From Leisingera daeponensis DSM 23529 (GTDB lineage Bacteria > Pseudomonadota > Alphaproteobacteria > Rhodobacterales > Rhodobacteraceae): 64,000 bases of DNA. The position numbers and the translations under genes were made by a program. Below the pieces are notes generated by a model that saw only the letters and a program-made list of their open reading frames with translations, did not search any database and was not told the DNA's origin. Positions within the stretch are counted from its first letter, which is position 1. Each line of letters begins with the position of its first letter. This document shows, piece after piece, positions 46,962 to 55,608 of the stretch. The stretch covers positions 38,218 to 102,217 of the forward strand of contig NZ_KI421502.1 of assembly GCF_000473145.1 (NCBI RefSeq), read 5' to 3'.

Positions 46962-47690
46962 TCAGGTGATAAACCCCGAAAACGGCACGCGCAGGGCGGC
47001 CCGGTGAACCATTTCCGAGAGCGTAATGATGTCGAACACCGGCCGGTTCAGCGCCGCTTGCAGCGCATGGGCATAGGGCGGCAGATCGGTGCATTCCAGC
47101 ACGATCGGGCCGATCTCAGGATTGCGGGCGATCAGGCCCTTGGCGGCGGCCAGCAGCTCTGCCTCCACCTTGGCCAGATCCATCGCGGTGCGCTCGTTGC
47201 GCAGGATCACGGTGGAGAACTCCTCCGCGTCGTCCAGCCCCTGCACCACGATGGGCGTATTTTCAGCGCCGACACCGTGCAAGTGCGCCTCCGTCAGGCT
47301 GCCGGCAGAGGCGGTGATCACCCCCACCGTGCGCCCGGTCATCTGATGCGCCAGCGGCACCTGGATCAGCGAGGAGACAAACACCGGCACATTCACCGCT
47401 GCGGCGATCTCCTTCTGGAAAATCGCCAGGAACCCGCAGGAGCCGGTGATCGCCCGCACGCCCTTGGCCTCCAGCCGCTTGGCGGCAGCGATCAGCCGGT
47501 CCCTCATCTCGCCCGTGGGGTTGGCCAGCAGTTTCGGCACGGTAATCCCGTCCAGCATCTCGTAAAGCGTGGTGAAGGGCAGGCTGGAGGGGTTCTTGAT
47601 ATGGCCGGGGGGCTTGGGAAAGTAGCTCTCCAGCGCCAGAACACCGATGGAGACGCCGCAGATGTTCTGCCCGCCGGGGTGGATGGTCAT
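46962..47690 (-). CDS. Aspartate/glutamate/hydantoin racemase-family protein
   Basis: A 242-residue two-domain racemase-type protein. Two cysteines at the expected catalytic positions, Cys85 (TGSCGFLAIF) and Cys200 (VLECTDLPPYAHAL), would act as the proton-exchange pair. PFTTLYEMLDGITVP is not the canonical glutamate racemase sequence, so the substrate may differ. It overlaps the DadA-like gene by 4 bases (ATGA), suggesting that racemisation and oxidation of the same amino acid are linked. Confidence 0.8.
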   Translation of the reverse strand: MTIHPGGQNICGVSIGVLALESYFPKPPGHIKNPSSLPFTTLYEMLDGITVPKLLANPTGEMRDRLIAAAKRLEAKGVRAITGSCGFLAIFQKEIAAAVNVPVFVSSLIQVPLAHQMTGRTVGVITASAGSLTEAHLHGVGAENTPIVVQGLDDAEEFSTVILRNERTAMDLAKVEAELLAAAKGLIARNPEIGPIVLECTDLPPYAHALQAALNRPVFDIITLSEMVHRAALRVPFSGFIT

Positions 47691-48952
47691 GACTTGATCC
47701 TTTCATAGCGCCGCGCGCGGAACGGCGAGAGGTCTTCGTTCACCGGCGTGCCGCTGACGATATCCGCCACCAGCCGCCCGGTTTTCGGGGCCATCATCAG
47801 GCCGTAATGGCTGTGGCCGAAGGCGGCGATCAGATCGGGGAAGCCTTCGACCTCGCCGATGCAGGGCAAGCTGTCGGGCAGGCTGGGACGCTGGCCGGAC
47901 CAGGTGTCCATATCCTCCGCCCGCAGGTCCGGAAGCAGCGCGCGGGCCAGCCTCACCAGCCCGTCCAGCCGTTTCCGGTTCAGGGGCTGATCGAGGCCCG
48001 CAAATTCGGCGGTGCCTGCCACCCGCAGCCCTTCCTCCATCGAGGAGGCCACGAATTTCATGTCCATATCCATGATCGAATTGTTGAGCGCGACGCCCGG
48101 ATTTTTGAATGAAACGTGGTAGCCGCGCTCGGACTCCATCGGGATCCTGATGCCCAAGGGTTTCAGCAGCTCGCCGGACCAGACGCCCATCGCCAGCACC
48201 AGCTTGGGCGTCCACTCCTGGCCCGTCTCGGTGGTATAGGTCCAGCCGCCGGTCCCGGACGGCTGGATCGCCCGCACGGTTTGCCGCAGGATTTCCCCGC
48301 CCATCGCTAGGAACTTCTCCGCCAGAATGGTGCCAATCCGGCCCGGAGAGGTTGCCCGGGCCTGGCCCTTGATCAGGATGGCGGCCTGAAACTCCGGCGT
48401 CAGCGCCGGTTCCAGATCGCGCAGCTCCGCCGCGCCGATCCGTTCCATCTCCGCGCCGCGGTCGCCGCGCATCCGGTAATCCACCGAATTCAGGTCCGCC
48501 GCGTCCGCATTGCGGAAGGCATGGACGTAATAGCTGTCTTGCACCAGATCCTCATGCCCGGTCCCCGCGAGGTGCTGGCGGTACAGATCGACGCAGTTGC
48601 GGTTCAGCGTGTCCATCGCGCCGGAAATCTGCTGAATCCGCCCTTCGCGCCCTTCCGACAGGAACCGCAAGCCCCAGGGTGCGACCTTGGGCAGGTAGGC
48701 AGGTTTCACCGTCACTGGCCCCAGCGGGTCCAGCAGCCAGCCCGGCACCTTCTTCCACAGGCCCGGCATGGATTGCGGCACCACCGACCAGGGCGAGATG
48801 ATGCCGGCATTGCCGTATGACGTCGCCTGGCCCGGTGCGTCCCGGTCGATGAGCCGGACCCGCAGGCCCCTTTCTGCCAGACTCAAGGCCGAGCAGATGC
48901 CGACGATCCCGGCGCCCAGAACCGTCACATCGGGGGAGACGGGGGCGCTCAT
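47687..48952 (-). CDS. FAD-dependent D-amino-acid dehydrogenase-like oxidoreductase (DadA family)
   Basis: A 421-residue DAO-superfamily flavoprotein. VLGAGIVGICSALSLAERGL is the FAD-binding fold; GQATSYGNAGIISPWSVVP and the C-terminal AAFGHSHYGLMMAPKTGRL are characteristic of DadA-type dehydrogenases. It would deaminate a D- or imino amino acid to a keto acid and feed electrons to quinone. Overlaps the TRAP gene and the racemase gene by 4 bases on each side. Confidence 0.85.
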   Translation of the reverse strand: MSAPVSPDVTVLGAGIVGICSALSLAERGLRVRLIDRDAPGQATSYGNAGIISPWSVVPQSMPGLWKKVPGWLLDPLGPVTVKPAYLPKVAPWGLRFLSEGREGRIQQISGAMDTLNRNCVDLYRQHLAGTGHEDLVQDSYYVHAFRNADAADLNSVDYRMRGDRGAEMERIGAAELRDLEPALTPEFQAAILIKGQARATSPGRIGTILAEKFLAMGGEILRQTVRAIQPSGTGGWTYTTETGQEWTPKLVLAMGVWSGELLKPLGIRIPMESERGYHVSFKNPGVALNNSIMDMDMKFVASSMEEGLRVAGTAEFAGLDQPLNRKRLDGLVRLARALLPDLRAEDMDTWSGQRPSLPDSLPCIGEVEGFPDLIAAFGHSHYGLMMAPKTGRLVADIVSGTPVNEDLSPFRARRYERIKS

Positions 48953-51174
48953 TGCGCCGCCCCGGCTTGAAGCTTGCGCTGCTGGCCCAGCTGCTGCAGC
49001 AGCACCGGCGCCATCACCGCAAGCGCTGCGATGTCGGAGCCGCCGGAGGGCGCCACCAGCAGCAGTCCCCCGACCGCCATCAGCAGCCGCCAGATACCGC
49101 CGAGCGGCGCCAGGAAGTAGGCCGAAACAGCGGTGGCGATGGCAAAGACGCCCGCCGCGCAGGTCAGGGTGACCTGGGTGAAGCTCAGCAGCGTGAAATG
49201 CTCCGGCAGCACGATCAGCATGGTGGGCGCGTAGACAAACACCATCGGCACCATCAGCTTGCCCAGCCCCAGGGTAAAGGCGTTGAGCCCGGTGCGGAAC
49301 GGGTTGGAGCCCGCAATCCCCGCCGCCGCATAGGCCGAGGCGCAGACCGGCGGGGTGATCTCGGAAATCACACCGTAGTAGAGCACGAACATATGGGTGG
49401 CGAGCGGCGGCACGCCGAGCTGGCTGAGGGCAGGCGTCGCAACCGCGACCAGCATGATATAGAGCGCGGTGGTCGGCAGTCCGGCCCCCATCAGGATACA
49501 GGCCATGGCGATCAGCACCAGCGACAGGAACTGCTGGATCGACGGCTGGCTGAACGCCTCGATCGAGGTCCAGTCCAGGAAGGGCGCAATCGCTGCTGCC
49601 ATATCCGCCGCGCCGCCTGTGACCATGAAGCCGAGGCGGAAGCCGACGCCGGTGGTGTTGATCACACCGACCACGATGCCCACCGCGGCAGAGGCCGCCC
49701 CCACCGCCAGGGCGTATTGCACGCCGACATGGAAGCTGTCGAACAGGTCGCGGAAATTCTGCCGCTCGTTGCGGTGCAGGCAGCCGATGACGGTCAGCGC
49801 CGCCAGCATCCCGGCCATGACGGGCGTGTAGCCCTCGCCGGAATAGGGCGACGCCTTCCAGAAAATGAAGGCGAGCAGCGCCAGCGGCACCAGCAGCGTG
49901 GCCGGTTTGTCAAAGGCGCAGAAGCCGACGACGATGCACAGGCTGAGGCCGATGAAAGCCGCCATGTTGGGCGAATAGCCCGAGAACAGCACCAGCAGAA
50001 GCGCGATCAGCGGAATGATGGTGTACCAGCCGTCCTTCCAGACCTGCAGGAACTTGGGCAGCTGTTCCTTGGGATAGGCCGTGAGGCCCAGCTTCTTGGC
50101 GGTGAAATGCACGATCGAAATCACCCCGATATAGTGCATGAGCGCGGGCACAATCGCCGCGATCACGATGGTGGTGTAGGGCACTTCCAGATATTCAGCC
50201 ATCAGGAAGGAAGCCGCGCCCATGATCGGCGGGGTGATCTGCCCGCCTGCCGAGGCCGCGGCCTCAACCCCGCCTGCGAAATGGCCGGGGTAGCCCATTT
50301 TCTTCATGTTGGGGATGGTCAGGGAGCCGGTGGAGACCGTGTTGGCAATGGACGAGCCGGAGATGGTGCCGAAGAAGGCCGAGGACACCACCGACACCTT
50401 GGCCGGCCCGCCGGTATAGCGGCCAGCGAGCAGCATGGCGTTGTCGACAAAGAACTGCCCCAGCCCCATCCGCTGCGCCACCACGCCGAACAGCACGAAG
50501 TGGAACACCACGGTGGAAACCACCCACAGCGTCACGCCAAAGATGCCTTCGGACGGGAAATACATGTTGTTGACGAACTGCTGCCAGTTGACGCCGGGGT
50601 GCTTGAGGATCTGCGCGGGCATGTAGGGGCCGAACAGTGCATAGACCATGAACACGAGGATGATCAGCGGCAGCACAAAGCCGATGGTGCGGCGCGCGAT
50701 CTCCAGCACCGTCAGGATCAGCACCGAGCCGAAGAACACATCCAGGCTGGACGGGTTGCCCTGCCGCAGCGCCTGTTCGGCAATGTCGAAGCCGAACATG
50801 TCAAAGCCGCGCCAGCTGACCCAGAGAAACAGCGCCGCCGCAATGCTGAGGCCGGTCAGCGCCCAGTCATAGAGCGGCACATTGCCGGGGCGCAGCGGAT
50901 TGGGTCCGCGCCAGTCCAGGCTGCGCGCGGTCCGGATAATGGGAAAGCCCACGAAAATGAACAGGAACAGGCCCGCCAGGTGAATGCCCATATGCACATG
51001 GTCCACCGGCGTGCCGAACCCGGCCGTCCACAGGTGATACAGGGCAAAGGCGATGCTGGCCCAATAGATGAACCCCGTCAGCTTGGGTCCGTTGTCGCGC
51101 GTGTTCAGAGCGGAGTCGTACTGCTTCTCCAGCTCCTCAAGCGCCTTGGTGTCGAGATGGGTGTCCAGGGACAT
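48949..51174 (-). CDS. TRAP transporter fused permease (4TM/12TM)
   Basis: A 741-residue integral membrane protein: small (DctQ-like) and large (DctM-like) subunits fused in one chain, as usual in TAXI-type TRAP systems. SAFFGTISGSSIANTVSTGS (about 275-295) and ITPPIMGAASFLMAEYLEVP are DctM signatures; EITPPVCASAYAAAGIA occurs in the second half. It imports an organic acid or amino acid driven by an ion gradient, plausibly sodium, which the NQR complex would supply. The DadA-like start overlaps its stop. Upstream is repeat C and the TAXI receptor. Confidence 0.93.
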   Translation of the reverse strand: MSLDTHLDTKALEELEKQYDSALNTRDNGPKLTGFIYWASIAFALYHLWTAGFGTPVDHVHMGIHLAGLFLFIFVGFPIIRTARSLDWRGPNPLRPGNVPLYDWALTGLSIAAALFLWVSWRGFDMFGFDIAEQALRQGNPSSLDVFFGSVLILTVLEIARRTIGFVLPLIILVFMVYALFGPYMPAQILKHPGVNWQQFVNNMYFPSEGIFGVTLWVVSTVVFHFVLFGVVAQRMGLGQFFVDNAMLLAGRYTGGPAKVSVVSSAFFGTISGSSIANTVSTGSLTIPNMKKMGYPGHFAGGVEAAASAGGQITPPIMGAASFLMAEYLEVPYTTIVIAAIVPALMHYIGVISIVHFTAKKLGLTAYPKEQLPKFLQVWKDGWYTIIPLIALLLVLFSGYSPNMAAFIGLSLCIVVGFCAFDKPATLLVPLALLAFIFWKASPYSGEGYTPVMAGMLAALTVIGCLHRNERQNFRDLFDSFHVGVQYALAVGAASAAVGIVVGVINTTGVGFRLGFMVTGGAADMAAAIAPFLDWTSIEAFSQPSIQQFLSLVLIAMACILMGAGLPTTALYIMLVAVATPALSQLGVPPLATHMFVLYYGVISEITPPVCASAYAAAGIAGSNPFRTGLNAFTLGLGKLMVPMVFVYAPTMLIVLPEHFTLLSFTQVTLTCAAGVFAIATAVSAYFLAPLGGIWRLLMAVGGLLLVAPSGGSDIAALAVMAPVLLQQLGQQRKLQAGAAQ

Positions 51175-51310
51175 CGGGGGTCTCCAGTTCCGGGCTTCAC
51201 CGGCAGGGTGCCGGGAAACGTAAAGCAGCAGCGAGGATCTCCTTGCAACAGGTGCTTAAGCTTTCCGGTAATTCTTTGAAACAGAGGGCCAGGTTGCTTT
51301 GTGACACTGA

Positions 51311-51391
51311 GGGCAGCGCCCGACCCTGGGTGGGCGTCAATCGCCCTCCCGCGGGGAGGGTGGGGCGCTGCCCGGCGGTGCCGCCGGGCGG
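51311..51391 (-). repeat. Structured intergenic repeat, copy C (inverted)
   Basis: On the minus strand it reads CCGCCCGGCGGCACCGCCGG followed by GCAGCGCCCC and, about 40 bp on, the complementary GGGCGCTGCCC. It is the same family as the other four copies, in opposite orientation, in the 249-bp gap between the TAXI receptor and TRAP permease genes. Confidence 0.75.
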
Positions 51392-51423
51392 TTCTTTATG
51401 TATTGAGATGCCGTGGAAAAGCG

Positions 51424-52434
51424 TTACTTCAGCATTCCGGCTTCGCGATAGAAGCGTTCAGCCCCCGGATGCAGCGGCACGCCGATGCCCTCAACGCCGT
51501 CCAGCGCGGTTTCCAGCGTGATCGCCTTGCCCTTGGGGTGGCCGTTGTCCAAGAGCTTGCGGGCGGTGTCGGACCACATCGCCTTGGTGATCTGGTAAAT
51601 CAGCTCTTCATCCATGCTGGCATTGGTGACCAGCATCCCGGAGACGGCGACGGTGTTCACGTCGTAATCCACGCCCGGATAGGTACCCCCCGGAATGGTC
51701 GAGGGGATGTAGTAGGGCACCGTGGTATTGGCCATCTTGACCTCTTCCTCGGACCAGTTGTGCAGTTCCATCCCCTTGGTGTTGTCGAGCTGGATCATCG
51801 CCGCAACCGGCGTCCCCGCGGCATAGAAGTAGGCGTCCAGCTGGCCGTCTGCGATGCGTTCGGCGGACTGGGCGTTGTTCAGTTCGGCCTCGTCGATGTT
51901 ATCGCGGTTGACGCCGTGGTCGTTCAGGATCAGCTCCACCGCGATCTGGGTGCCGGAGCCGGCCTGCGCGATGCCCACGCGCTTGCCCTTAAGATCCGCG
52001 AGGCTTTCCAGCTTGTGGCCCTCGGGCAGCACCAGGTGCAGGTCTTCCGGGAACAGGTTGGCGATCACCCGCAGGTCGGGCTTGGCGTTGCCTTCGAACT
52101 TGCCCTTGCCGTGGTAGGCGAAATGCAGGGTCGCGGCGCCGGACAATCCTGCCTCCATCTGGCCTGCCTGAATGGCGTTCACGTTATGGGCAGAGGCGTT
52201 GGTCGACTGCGCCATTGCCACCAGGCCCGGCACGCCGCAGTTGCCGCCCTCGTCACAGGCGCGCGAGCCGGGCGGGTTGGAAATCGCGTTGGCGATGATG
52301 CCGCCGATCGGGAAATAAGTGCCGCCCGCGCCGCCGGTGCCGATGCGGAAAAACGTCATGTCCTGCGCCACCGCTGTTCCGGTCAGCATGGTGCAGGCCA
52401 GCGCGGCCCCGGTCAGTGTCTTGATAAATCCCAT
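51424..52434 (-). CDS. TAXI-family TRAP transporter solute receptor
   Basis: A 336-residue periplasmic binding protein with a signal peptide (MGFIKTLTGAALACTMLTG, cleavage after AVAQ). FFRIGTGGAGGTYFPIGGII and DLKGKRVGIAQAGSGTQIA are TAXI signatures. It delivers substrate to the fused TRAP permease. First gene of the minus-strand unit, separated from the permease gene by repeat C. TAXI ligands include glutamate-like compounds, but the ligand here is unknown. Confidence 0.93.
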   Translation of the reverse strand: MGFIKTLTGAALACTMLTGTAVAQDMTFFRIGTGGAGGTYFPIGGIIANAISNPPGSRACDEGGNCGVPGLVAMAQSTNASAHNVNAIQAGQMEAGLSGAATLHFAYHGKGKFEGNAKPDLRVIANLFPEDLHLVLPEGHKLESLADLKGKRVGIAQAGSGTQIAVELILNDHGVNRDNIDEAELNNAQSAERIADGQLDAYFYAAGTPVAAMIQLDNTKGMELHNWSEEEVKMANTTVPYYIPSTIPGGTYPGVDYDVNTVAVSGMLVTNASMDEELIYQITKAMWSDTARKLLDNGHPKGKAITLETALDGVEGIGVPLHPGAERFYREAGMLK

Positions 52435-52497
52435 TGTCTCTTCCCTTGTTTTTGGCTGCCGCGTTGCCCGGCAGCTCTCTCCTCCGATTTTTGCATC

Positions 52498-52515
52498 ATG
52501 AGTAAGGAAACTCAT
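52498..52515. promoter_or_regulatory. Possible operator between TAXI receptor and divergent LysR
   Basis: ATGAGT-AAGGAA-ACTCAT is a 6-bp inverted repeat in the AT-rich divergent region, about 70 bp from each start. LysR binding is inferred. Confidence 0.35.
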
Positions 52516-52587
52516 AAGTACAAATTTAAAATTATACTGTATGTATAGATCGGATTTATGATGGGTTTGCGCTAAGGGGGCCGGAAC

Positions 52588-53511
52588 ATGAACTCTCATC
52601 AGCTTGCGGTCTTTCATGAGGTCATGAAGACCGGTTCGGTCAGCCAGGCGGCGCGCAACCTGCACCGCACCCAGCCCGCCATCAGCGCCGCCATCAAGAC
52701 GCTGGAGGAGGAGCTGGGGCTGCCCCTGTTCCTGCGCGAAGGCCGCCGCCTGGTGCCGGTGCCCGAAGCGCAGTATCTGATGGCGGAGGCGACCGAGATC
52801 CTGTCGCGGATGGAAACCGCGCAGCAGAACCTGGCCAACATGCGCGACCGGGTGCAGGGGTCTATCCGCATCGTGGCGATGCCGGGGCCGTCGACCTATC
52901 TGCTGCCGGAATTCATCAGCCGGTTCGTGGCCGGAAAGCCCGAGGTGCGGGTGACGCTGGCCACCCGGTCCTCGCCGCAGGTGCGCAGCCTGGTCGCCGC
53001 CAACAGCTTTGACATCGGGTTCTGCGACATGACCCGGTTCCGCGGCGACCGCAAACTCTATGCGGCGGAGGAACTGCCCAGCAATTGCCTGTGCGCAGTA
53101 CCGGCCGGCCATCCGCTCGCGCAGCAGGAAGTGATCACCGCGCCGGACCTCAGCGGCCAGCCTATGGGCGCGCTGCAGCCGGACCACACCACCTATCAGG
53201 CCACCTCGCAGGCGTTTCAGGCCGCGGGCGCCGAATTCAACCTGCGCTATGACGCGCAGTATTTCCTGCCTCTGTTCCACTTCATCGCGGCCGGGCAGGC
53301 CTGTGCCGTGGTCGATGTGCTCAGCGCCGAAAGCTACCGCCGCAGCCACGCGGGCGAGGCGCGGATCCGCTTCCTGCCGTTCGAGCCGAAGATCCCCTTT
53401 GGCTATTCGATCCTGACCCCCAGCGAGCGGCCGCTGTCGCAGCTCGCCGCCAGCTTTGCCTCGGCCTGGCGCGAATATGTGACGGAAATCCTGGCGGCCT
53501 CCGCAAGGTAG
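52588..53511 (+). CDS. LysR-family transcriptional regulator of the TAXI-TRAP unit
   Basis: A 307-residue regulator with HTH at 3-62 (QLAVFHEVMKTGSVSQAARN, then LHRTQPAISAAIKTLEEELG) and an effector domain from about 88 (GSIRIVAMPGPSTYLLPEF). It is divergent from the TAXI receptor with an intergenic inverted repeat, so it most likely responds to the imported compound. It resembles the partial LysR at the left edge of the window in its HTH and domain boundary. Confidence 0.88.
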   Translation: MNSHQLAVFHEVMKTGSVSQAARNLHRTQPAISAAIKTLEEELGLPLFLREGRRLVPVPEAQYLMAEATEILSRMETAQQNLANMRDRVQGSIRIVAMPGPSTYLLPEFISRFVAGKPEVRVTLATRSSPQVRSLVAANSFDIGFCDMTRFRGDRKLYAAEELPSNCLCAVPAGHPLAQQEVITAPDLSGQPMGALQPDHTTYQATSQAFQAAGAEFNLRYDAQYFLPLFHFIAAGQACAVVDVLSAESYRRSHAGEARIRFLPFEPKIPFGYSILTPSERPLSQLAASFASAWREYVTEILAASAR

Positions 53512-53711
53512 GCGGACGCTTAGGAGAATTCGGCCCCCCGTCCTGACCGCACGCGTCATGCCTGCGGGCGCTTAGCACATTGATCTTAGAAGCTGAATTT
53601 CCTGCAGAAGTTTAGCCTTCACTTCTATCTACAGAATTGTATACAGTTATGAGTGCGAATCCTGGGCTGCGGCCCGGGGCAGGTTCTATGCAGGCTTTGG
53701 GAGGCCCCCCC

Positions 53712-55403
53712 ATGACAACCACTATGACTGGCGCCGAGGCGATGGTGCGCTCGCTTGAGGCGCATGGCGTCACCCATATCTTTGGCCTGTGCGGCGACAC
53801 CACGCTGCCATTCTACGATGCGATGAACCGGCTGGAGCATGGCATCACCCACGTTCTGACCCGCGACGAGCGCAGCGCGGCCTATATGGCCGACGGGTTT
53901 TCCCGCGTGACCGGGCGGGCCGGCGTTTGCGAGGGTCCGTCCGGCGGCGGCGCCACCTATATCCTGCCGGGGCTGATCGAGGCCAATGAAAGCTCCTATG
54001 CGGTGCTGGCGATCACCACGGACATTTCCGTCGGCTCCTACGGGAAATACCCGCTGACCGAGGTGAACCAGGAGGCTTTAATGGCGCCGCTGACCAAGTT
54101 CAACACGGTGATCAAGCGCGCCGACCACATCCCGCGCATGGTGCGCCAGGCGTTCCGGGCGATGACCACCGGCCGCTCCGGCGCCGCGCATCTGGGGCTG
54201 CCGTATGACATTCAGCACGACGACGTTCCGGCCGGTGATATCTGGGGCGATCCCAGGCACCAAAGCTACCCCGCCTACCGCGCCGCGCCGGAACCGGGCG
54301 CGGCAGAGGCCGCCGCCGAGGCCATCCTTTCCGCCAAATCGCCCCTGATCGTCTGCGGCGGCGGCGTGGTGATTTCGGATGCGATGGCGGAGCTGGACCG
54401 GCTCGCTTCCCGTCTCGACATCGCGGTGGGCACCTCGATTTCCGGCAAGGGGTCGCTGGCCGACACCCACCCGCAATCGCTGGGGGTTGTCGGCTCCAAC
54501 GGCGGCACCGATGAAACCTGGGAGATGATGGAGGCTGCCGATCTGGTGGTGTTCCTGGGCTGCCGGGCCGGGTCCACCACCACATCGCGCTGGGAGGCGC
54601 CAAAGCCCGGCTGCCGCATTGTGCATATCGACAGCGACCCGATGGTGATCGGTGCCAACTACCCCGCCGAAGTCGGGGTGGTCGCGGACCTGAGGCTGGC
54701 GCTGGCGGCAATGAACGCCTATCTCGACAGCCGCGCGGGCGATTTGCCAACCTTTGGCGGCGCCGCGAAAATCGCAGACCTCAAACAGCGCAAGTTCGCC
54801 AGGTTCGAGGCGCTGGCGGCCAGCCAGACCGAACAGGTCCTGCCGGAGCAGATCATCCGCGCGCTGAACCGCAACCTGCCCGATAATGCCATCGTGGTCT
54901 CGGACCCCGGCACCAGCTGCCCCTATTACAACGCCTACTCGCAGCAGAAGCACCCGGGCCGGCAGTACATCACCAACCGCGCCCATGGGGCGCTGGGGTA
55001 TGCCCTGTCCGCGTCGCTGGGTGCCTGGTTTGGGCGGCCTGACAGCAAGGTCGTGGGGCTGATGGGCGACGGGTCCTTCAACTTCACCTGCGGCGAGCTG
55101 GAAACCGTGGTGCGCTGCAACGCGCCGATTACGTATGTGGTGTTTTCCAACGCCAGCTTCGGCTGGATCAAGGCCAGCCAGCGCGATGATTGCGGCAAGC
55201 GCTACTATAATGTGGACTTCAACCGCACCAGCCACGCAGCGGTGGCCGAGGCCTTCGGGGTCAAGGCCTGGCGGGTGGAGAGGCCGGAGGATCTGGAGCA
55301 AGCCGTGCAGGAGGCCTTTGCCCATGACGGCCCAACCCTGATCGACGTGGCCTGCCAGGCGCTGGAAGAGGCCGCCGCGCCGGTGCGCCGCTGGATGGGC
55401 TGA
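53712..55403 (+). CDS. Thiamine-diphosphate-dependent enzyme (acetolactate synthase/decarboxylase-like)
   Basis: A 563-residue three-domain ThDP enzyme. The N-terminal PYR domain shows HGVTHIFGLCGDTTLPFYDA and the conserved Glu of DERSAAYMADGFSRVTG. The C-terminal PP domain has the ThDP-Mg motif GDGSFNFTCGELETVVRCNA. GGGAGG lies upstream of the ATG at 53712; earlier in-frame starts add unrelated residues. It would decarboxylate or ligate a 2-keto acid. Next on the same strand is a Cys/Met-metabolism PLP enzyme, which could generate a keto acid. Not recognisably oxalyl-CoA decarboxylase or Xsc. Confidence 0.82.
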   Translation: MTTTMTGAEAMVRSLEAHGVTHIFGLCGDTTLPFYDAMNRLEHGITHVLTRDERSAAYMADGFSRVTGRAGVCEGPSGGGATYILPGLIEANESSYAVLAITTDISVGSYGKYPLTEVNQEALMAPLTKFNTVIKRADHIPRMVRQAFRAMTTGRSGAAHLGLPYDIQHDDVPAGDIWGDPRHQSYPAYRAAPEPGAAEAAAEAILSAKSPLIVCGGGVVISDAMAELDRLASRLDIAVGTSISGKGSLADTHPQSLGVVGSNGGTDETWEMMEAADLVVFLGCRAGSTTTSRWEAPKPGCRIVHIDSDPMVIGANYPAEVGVVADLRLALAAMNAYLDSRAGDLPTFGGAAKIADLKQRKFARFEALAASQTEQVLPEQIIRALNRNLPDNAIVVSDPGTSCPYYNAYSQQKHPGRQYITNRAHGALGYALSASLGAWFGRPDSKVVGLMGDGSFNFTCGELETVVRCNAPITYVVFSNASFGWIKASQRDDCGKRYYNVDFNRTSHAAVAEAFGVKAWRVERPEDLEQAVQEAFAHDGPTLIDVACQALEEAAAPVRRWMG

Positions 55404-55424
55404 TCCTCTGCAAGACCCTGCCTG

Positions 55425-55505
55425 CCGCCCGGCGGCACCGCCGGGCAGCGCCCGTCCGCCCCCATGGGCGGGCGCTTCGCTTCCGCCCGCGGACGGACGC
55501 TGCCC
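55425..55505 (+). repeat. Structured intergenic repeat, copy A2
   Basis: CCGCCCGGCGGCACCGCCGG then GCAGCGCCCGTCCG, with the mate CGGACGGACGCTGCCC 45 bp downstream (one mismatch), and a middle part shared with A1 (CATGGGCGGGCGCTTCGCTT). It lies between the ThDP gene and the PLP lyase gene. Confidence 0.78.
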
Positions 55506-55608
55506 TCTGCTTCAGGTTTCGCTTCCCCGTTCCGCTGCGCCCGATTTGCTTTTCCCTGCTGGCCGGTTATCAATCCTGAAACCCGCTATCAGGAAAGGCG
55601 CCCGCACC

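Noticed and set aside
46753..47007. Frame containing KPKVCLRQNG, also found near 45.4 kb
   Set aside because: The repeated peptide is the translation of intergenic repeats B1 and B2; no RBS and no conservation outside the repeat.
48952..51279. 775-codon plus-strand frame over the TRAP permease
   Set aside because: Extremely rich in Arg, Gln, His and Gly, typical of the antisense of a hydrophobic membrane protein.
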